Source of the DNA: Tetracentron sinense
Taxonomy: Eukaryota > Streptophyta > Magnoliopsida > Trochodendrales > Trochodendraceae
Reading direction: 5' to 3'
Assembly: GCA_015143295.1 (NCBI GenBank)
Contig: CM026551.1
Span: 50,208,034 to 50,272,033 of the forward strand
DNA length: 64,000 bases
Position numbers and translations under genes: made by a program. The first letter of the stretch is position 1. Every line of letters starts with the position of its first letter. The notes under the pieces are model-generated. The model ran no database searches, was not told where the DNA came from, and saw only the letters and a list, made by a program, of their open reading frames with translations. This document shows, in pieces, positions 58,534-64,000 of the stretch.

Positions 58534-59225
58534 CTAAGTAACCAAAGCGGGAGCTGGAGTGGGAGCAAGAGCAGGAGCGAGAGCGGGAGTGGGAGCGGGA
58601 GCGGGAGCGGGGAGCAAGAGCGGGAGCGTCAAATGTTAATTTAGGATAGGGTCGAGAGCGCCTCCAGAGCACCGGTATATATTAATAATATGTTAATATA
58701 TTTTTTTGAAAACCAAAATCATATTATTAAATTGTAAGGATTAGTGAATCTTAACCACAGTTAATAAGAACTAAAAGAAACATCAGTTGACCTTTGGGTG
58801 CGATTGAACTTAGGAAGAGTTCAATAGCAATTGGTGATTGAACTCAGGGAGAGTTCAATCGCAATTGGCTATAACCCATCTCTAGTATAAAAAGAAAAAG
58901 AATAAAGAAAAATTATTTAAAATAAATAAAGTAAAAAGTTAAATTTAAAAAGACTTACTGACATTTGTACACTATAAGAAGGTACAAAAGGTTGTAAGAC
59001 ATTTGTAAGAAGTACAAAAGAAATGAAGCATAATTTTCTCTTGGAACCACTCCACTAACATGAAACCACTCCCCTACCATGAAACCACGCTCCACTAATA
59101 TGAAACCGCACTCCACTACCCGTGAAACCGCGCTCCCATGACGGTTTCACTCTTAAAAGCCAAACCGTGGGAGCGAGGTTTGAGAGTGGGAACGGATAGG
59201 AGTACCCACGGTTTGGGTTACTAAG
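58534..59225. mobile_element. hAT-like element with GGGAGC hexamers (692 bp)
   Basis: Ends CTAAGTAACCAAAG and, inverted, CTTAGTAACCCAAA, with perfect 8-bp target duplications AGACAGAC at 58526-58533 and 59226-59233. A GGGAGC/GGGAGT/GGAGCA hexamer array occupies about 58548-58630. The right arm has GGGAGCGAGG in CCACGG-rich context. A foldback-family piece (58720-58800) is nested inside. No transposase. Confidence 0.75.
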
Positions 59226-59450
59226 AGACAGACAGCTAATCTGATTTCGGTGTGTAATATAAACCTAGATAGGAGACGTGTGCGATGTAGAGATAGTGAA
59301 TATAAAAAAAGGCATAAGTGATAGAGGAAGAATGTTCTTCAATGCATCTGCCTATCCCTTTTTCTAACCCTCTATCTCTTGTTAAAACTCACGACATCAT
59401 GAACACAATCAACAAAAAAGAGTTTCAACACAAGTATTCTTTTAATAAAC

Positions 59451-60192
59451 TAATACTACGCCAAAATCCCTAGGATTGATGGTACGTGTAAATCCAAGCC
59501 TTATATCTATTTAGGGACGAAACAGACCACCACGCTTCTGCAGCCAACGTCCTCGACGGCTCTCACTCTAGGTAGCTTTCACTCTAGCGGCAAGCAGCCA
59601 TTTTCCCTTCTTGGGATGGCTCACACTCTGCTCCAGGTAGCCCTCTCCACGATAGCTCTCACTCTGGCGGCAGGCAGGCTCTCACTCTACTCCAGGTAGC
59701 ACTTTCCATGACTCAAACCCAAGACTTGGAGGCCAGCTTCGATACCAAATGATACGGACCTAACCAATATACCAAAAGCCTTAGGACCATAGTTACCAAG
59801 TCGGGGTTCGGGAATAATTCGTCTTAGAAAAAATTCAGAAAAAATCGCCAAAATTCGGAAAATTAAGAAGTAAACCAGAAAAATGTCGGATAAGAAATGA
59901 AAAGAATACAAAATAAGATTACTAATTATGAAAGGTATAAACAAATATATTTCATATATTCAATATTTATTCAAAAAATTTTCAAAAAATCATGAATAAT
60001 TCATGTTTAATTCGCAACTTTTTAAAAAAGTTGATTTTTTTTCAAAACTCGCGAATACTTCGTGAATTAATCGTTCGGCGAAAAAGTCAGGTATTATTCA
60101 GGATATTTTGAAAAAATCGGAGTACTTGATAACTATGCTTAGGACTGATGGTACGCGTAAAGTCAAGTCTTATTCTATTTAGGACTGTAACA
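59451..60192 (-). mobile_element. TRIM retrotransposon interrupted by a hAT MITE
   Basis: Short LTRs at 59451-59524 (74 bp) and 59750-60192 (about 85 bp without the insert) share GATTGATGGTACGTGTAAATCC/GACTGATGGTACGCGTAAAGTC and end GAAACA/GTAACA. Perfect 5-bp target duplications TAAAC lie at 59446-59450 and 60193-60197. A primer-site-like TTTGGTATCGAAGCT (minus strand, 59735-59749) adjoins the 5' LTR. The interior (59525-59749) has repeated GGCTCTCACTCT phrases and no ORF. Confidence 0.75.
59788..60137 (+). mobile_element. hAT-type MITE, CATAGTTA family (copy 3, nested in TRIM LTR)
   Basis: TIRs CATAGTTACCAAGT and CATAGTTATCAAGT (13 of 14) with perfect 8-bp target duplications CTTAGGAC at 59780-59787 and 60138-60145. 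Best-preserved member (350 bp) of the family, with copies at 11333-11612 and 43992-44322. Confidence 0.9.
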
Positions 60193-60197
60193 TAAAC

Positions 60198-60812
60198 ATG
60201 AATGGTTTATGTAACAAAGCTTTACGCCTTAGAACCGTAACATAAACAGGAATGGTTTGTTTAACAGAACCAAATGACTCGTAATCTTATCCTGCAAAAT
60301 AACTAAAGAGCAGCTAAATGCCCACTGGGCAATCGAGTTCCAAAAACTCCCCTTTTTTCTACATTACAAAACCATTTCTGTCTATTTGTTCACAAATTTC
60401 TTGTATTCATCGACAAATCCTTATAAAGGATCGCACAATTATCTCAGTAAGATTCAATAACAGAATCTCTATAATTTCAAGAAGTCCAACGGCAAGCAAG
60501 CAATTCTAAAGAATATCAGGAAAAAAACTGGAGAGCAAAAACAAAAAAGCAATTTGGTGGCACTCTATCTTTACAGTTACTACGCTCTACTTTCTATGTT
60601 TCGAATCTCCATCACATAAATTCAAGGAGAAATGGAACAAAATCATAAACAAGAACAACAACAAGTTCCCACAATTCATTCACAAACAAAAGAAAAGAAC
60701 TCATCCAAGGGAAAATAACAGAAATCTCGTCCAACCACCATGATTCAAATTCATATCCTTCATCGGCTGAACAGAAATTCAAAAGAAACAGAGACGTAGA
60801 GAGGATCGAAAT
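60198..60812. other. 3' flank of the small secreted-protein gene
   Basis: Likely holds its 3' UTR (the gene reads leftward). An ACATAAACATGAATGGTTT / ACATAAACAGGAATGGTTT tandem pair lies at about 60189-60260. No gene. Confidence 0.45.
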
Positions 60813-61115
60813 TTAATCACAAGAGAAGACCTGTTGAGGTAATCTCCAAGCCTCAGATTTGCTGAAACACATGTCGTCAATGGCATCGCTTCGGCACCAT
60901 CGGCATTTTGAGTTTTGCAAACAATGAGATTTCGATTCCATCTCTCCGCAATTATGGATCTGATTGTTCTTCCGGAGACCTAGAACACTGCGAACCGAAC
61001 CCGATTGGATGTCAAGATCGTTGCTGATTCCATGGGATGAAGTAGATGCGCGATGAAATGTTGCCAGGAGAATAAGAACTGCAACAAAAATCGAAACCCT
61101 AACCCTAGCTGCCAT
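60813..61115 (-). CDS. Small secreted six-cysteine protein (PSI-like), 100 aa
   Basis: Single-exon ORF, ATG at 61113-61115, TAA at 60813-60815. Residues 1-25 form a signal peptide (basic ARVRV, hydrophobic SIFVAVLILLATF, then ASTSS). The mature part has six cysteines (56, 65, 71, 74, 83, 99) in the pattern CX8CX5CX2CX8CX15C around HCLQNSKCRWC, which resembles PSI-type cysteine modules. It looks like a conserved plant protein of unknown function; I know no assigned role. The GC content and clean reading stand out from the surrounding repeats. Codons 3-8 are built on a telomere-like AAACCCTAACCCTA motif (61094-61107), which may double as a telo-box near the start of transcription. Confidence 0.75.
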   Translation of the reverse strand: MAARVRVSIFVAVLILLATFHRASTSSHGISNDLDIQSGSVRSVLGLRKNNQIHNCGEMESKSHCLQNSKCRWCRSDAIDDMCFSKSEAWRLPQQVFSCD

Positions 61116-61386
61116 GGAAATGTCTGTTTGCTAGCCCTAGAGAACGTTGCAGTGACGAAGATATAGGGATTTTTACCTTTTCGAAATAGTATGGAAACTG
61201 AACTTACTTTCTTTTTATTTTTTTCTTTTTTTTTCCTTTTTTTTTTGGTGCGAAACTGAACTTACTTTTTAAAGAGTTGTTTTTTTTTGGGTAAATCACA
61301 CTCACCTCCCTAAGGTTAGGTGAAATTTCAAAAACAGTCTTTACCATTTGAAAGCTTAACCAAAGAAAAACATAGACTCCCAAGCC
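61116..61386. promoter_or_regulatory. Presumed promoter of the small secreted-protein gene
   Basis: Upstream of the minus-strand ATG. T-rich low-complexity runs at 61208-61290; no clear TATA box identified. Confidence 0.35.
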
Positions 61387-61850
61387 ACCATGTGTCCCTT
61401 TTAATACCCACTAACTATGATTAAGATTTACTCACCCCTAGGGTTTATCTATCTAACCTTAGTTTTAGGGAAAAATTAACCTTAGGTTGGTTATGCTTAA
61501 CCGCAATTAAAGAGGGCTCTACATGCCGTCATGTGTCCCTTTTAACACCCACTAACTATGGTTAAGATTCACTCATCCCTAGGATTCATTAATCTAAATT
61601 TGGTTATAAGAAAATAAAATAAAAAATATTAATCTTAGTTTAATTATGTTTAACCATAATTAAAGGATCTCTATAAGCCGCCACGTGTCCCTTTTAACAC
61701 CCACTAACTATGGTTAAAACTCACTCACCCCTAGGGTTCATCCATCAAACCTTTGTTTTTAGAAAAAATACCTTAGGTTGCTTATGTTTAACCACAATTA
61801 AAGGAAGCTCTACAAGCTGCCACGTGTCCCCTTTAATGCCCACGTGAAAT
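61387..61850 (+). repeat. Tandem array of foldback-family arms (about 145 bp period)
   Basis: GCCRYCAYGTGTCCCTTTTA, ACACCCACTAACTATGGTTA and CCCTAGGGTTCATC blocks repeat with starts near 61388, 61530, 61682 and 61821 (periods 139-152). Each unit ends with AACCACAATTAAAGGAAGCT-like text. Here the arms are in direct tandem rather than closed palindromes. Confidence 0.75.
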
Positions 61851-61997
61851 TTCAGAGGGCCTTTTTTTCCTGCTGTCATAGCTTCCCTCATTGGATCCAT
61901 AGTGGTCCCAGCCCAAGCCGATTGTTTCCTTTGTCTAGTATCCACGTATGGGAAACGGAGATGCTTAGAAATAATTGTAAGTCTTTGTACTCTTCCC

Positions 61998-62190
61998 TTC
62001 CCCTGGAAAAGATGTGCTAGTATACCCCCCCCCCCCCCCCCCCCCTGGAAAAGATGTGTTAGCATAATCACCTCCCTCCGCCCGTGGAAAAGATGTGCTC
62101 ACATAATCACCCCCCACCCCCTTTGGGAAAGGTGTTCTCTCATCCTCACCTCCCTCCTCCTCTGGAAAATGTGATCTCTCATCATCACCT
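61998..62190 (+). repeat. C-rich minisatellite with poly-C (21 C)
   Basis: CCTGGAAAAGATGTGCTAG-like units followed by ATAATCACC occur about five times with decay to CTCATCCTCACCTCC. A C homopolymer spans 62025-62045. Confidence 0.75.
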
Positions 62191-62208
62191 CCTAATTAGG
62201 TAGAAATG

Positions 62209-63849
62209 CTAGCCTCTACATCCTTTTTGCCCTACAAATAATTTAGTTTTCAGAAATAACGTGAAAGATAGAAAATGTATACAATAACAACGAAGAAGAG
62301 AAACAACATTTCTACATTCTCTTTCTCTTTCTTTCATAGCCTCAACTTCTAATGTGTTCTTATCAAGTTTCGATTCGTGAATATCCAATTTGTCGGTCAG
62401 GCAATCGAACTTGCAATCCATCTTTGTGGCTAAGGCATCAATCTGTCACCCAATATACTGCTTGAGCCACTTGTACATAGAAAGTATATCGTGTACATGA
62501 AATAATGAGACATTATGCTAATATAATGTTTGACATGCTTATACATAGAAGGTATATTGAATAAATGAGTGCACGTTACTTACACTTTTTGTCCTTCGCT
62601 CATGCTTGGACCTTTTGACGCATACCGAGGAAGGACTATCCTCCTCCTCATCATCACCATCATCATTGCCTCTCTCCTCCACCTCATCCTCCTCTACATC
62701 CACCTCTATTTCCTCCGCTTTATCCTCCTCCTCCTCGGAACTATCCTCCTCCTGATCATCTTCATCATCCTCAAATCCCATCTGGTGCTCCCTTATTCGT
62801 GCGAGCACATCCCTCACTACTTGCTGCTCTGCCTCATGAGCAGTGAGATGCATAAATAAAACATCAAGCTGTGAACATAAAATTAAGTTAGAATTAAGAA
62901 AATAGACAAGTACACAAATATTATATATAACTTCGTACATCTTCTAAATTAAATATCTTATCTTCTAATGTCTTGTAACTTTCAAAACCGGTATTCTTCC
63001 AACACAGAACACGAGGGAATGTCATAGTAGTGGGAGGAGCATTGCAGGAACATAATTTTCCAAGTGCAGGGATGCTCTCAAACATCCAAATCTATCATCA
63101 TTAGAACATTAAATGAGCAACAAGAGTCTAATTACAAACAAAACAAAAAATAGCAACTCAATAATATAATTTACCTGGAAAGCAATACCACATCCGATAA
63201 TATTATATTTTGAAGTTTTTTTATGAGACTTTCTTCAAATCTCATATACCCTACAGTGCCCCAAGGGTATTTGTTGAAGGCATCGAGGTCCTCTACCAAC
63301 TCCAAGTATTCAACCTCAATGTTGGAGTACGTCTTTTTCGCAACGATTAACAGCTCGACGTATAGAACCAACGCAATCTTGACTGCGTCTATATCATTGT
63401 CACACATATCGAACTTCTAAATCAGTTTATTCTTTTTAATCAATTGTGCTTTACCAAACATTCGAACTTTAAGATAGGTCGGAAAACTCACATGTTCTAT
63501 GGCGGGAGGGCAGCCAAACTAGCATTCAAGCCTATGATCAAAGTAAAGTCTAACTATGTGAACCTCATCGTCCTACCAGTCACATCAAAAACTAGTTTGT
63601 CTCTGCTCCTCTACCTCTGAAGTAGGTGCTCAAATGCCTAACCACATTGGGGTTTTTGGACAAATCATAAAGATGCCCAAAACAACACTCGAACCGCAAA
63701 TTCTTTCTCACGGGATTGGCCTCCAAGTTCGGCCTTATGATTTCAAATCATTCCTTCATAGTACATTTAATTGAAGGTTAAGACTTTTTCACGTAGACCA
63801 CCTTTTTCCCTTTGCTTTTCTCTTCCCAATTTTCTCTGTTTTTAGGCAT
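62209..63849 (-). pseudogene. Decayed transposon-associated gene (DUF1985/Ulp1-type)
   Basis: Minus-strand pieces in order: a start-like MPKNRENWEEKSKGKKVVYV (63849) with stops soon after; FECCFGHLYDLSKNPNVVRHL near 63650; ALVLYVELLIVAKKTYSNIE followed by LVEDLDAFNKYPWGTVGYMRF at 63171-63407; a Glu/Asp-rich stretch at 62600-62800; and a coiled-coil-like MDCKFDCLTDKLDIHESKLD at 62421 downward. The EDLDAFNKYPWG phrase resembles DUF1985-type proteins often carried with Ulp1 peptidases by plant Mutator-like elements (family memory, unverified). Stops and frame changes make it non-functional. The Ulp1 domain itself is not seen. Confidence 0.6.
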
Positions 63850-64000
63850 CTTGAATCTGCAAATATTAATCAAATTGATTACAAAACTAAAATTAAACGA
63901 AAAAAATCAGAAAAACACTAATGAATTCAAAATGAGTTCGAAATTGAAAAAAAAATTCGTTATCAAAAAAAAATATCGATATCGAAAAATTATTCTCGAT

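Noticed and set aside
61387-61850. CRISPR-like regular repeats
   Set aside because: Plant nuclear context; units of about 145 bp with internal variation and no unique spacers. It is a transposon-derived tandem array.

Overview
This is a nuclear window from a flowering plant. Genes have several exons with GT..AG introns, and the recognisable proteins are plant families: an LRR receptor kinase, a SEIPIN2/3-type seipin, a NIP1-type aquaporin, ribosomal protein eS26 with telo-boxes, and a small secreted six-cysteine protein. The A/T-rich base use and the long repeat-filled spacers suggest a moderately large non-grass genome (eudicot or magnoliid). The sequence alone does not give me a species.

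Layout. 1-1.6 kb: last two exons of an LRR receptor-like kinase (+). 2.0-3.8 kb: hAT- and MULE-type non-autonomous elements. 4.8-8.9 kb: complete two-exon seipin (+). 10.9-19.6 kb: complete five-exon NIP aquaporin (-). Its second intron holds an intact, young, antisense Ty1/copia element (12985-18475, 5-bp target duplication) and its fourth intron holds a hAT MITE. 20.3-23.2 kb: decayed, internally deleted second copia element. 23.2-41 kb: repeats with no credible host gene. These are a palindromic foldback family, a tandem pair of about 1.05-kb units, tRNA-type SINEs, Helitron-like hairpin/CTAG ends, a large duplicated segment, and a complete 362-bp TRIM. 41.3-42.2 kb: complete five-exon eS26 gene (+). 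43.1-43.8 kb: LINE fragment. 44.0-47.9 kb: hAT elements and a long-TIR MULE. 48-60 kb: SINEs, MITEs, tandem repeats, and a second TRIM split by a hAT MITE. 60.8-61.1 kb: small secreted protein (-). 61.4-62.2 kb: tandem foldback arms and a C-rich minisatellite. 62.2-63.85 kb: decayed transposon-associated gene (-), resembling DUF1985/Ulp1-type proteins.

The genes do not form a pathway. The main story is the transposon load. Many insertions can be bounded to the base by target-site duplications: two TRIMs and one copia (5 bp), hAT elements (8 bp), one MULE (9 bp), and SINEs (10-19 bp). I saw no tRNA or rRNA gene and no CRISPR array, and nothing that clearly amounts to a new multi-gene system. 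The most novel-looking material is the foldback family and the set of nested non-autonomous elements.
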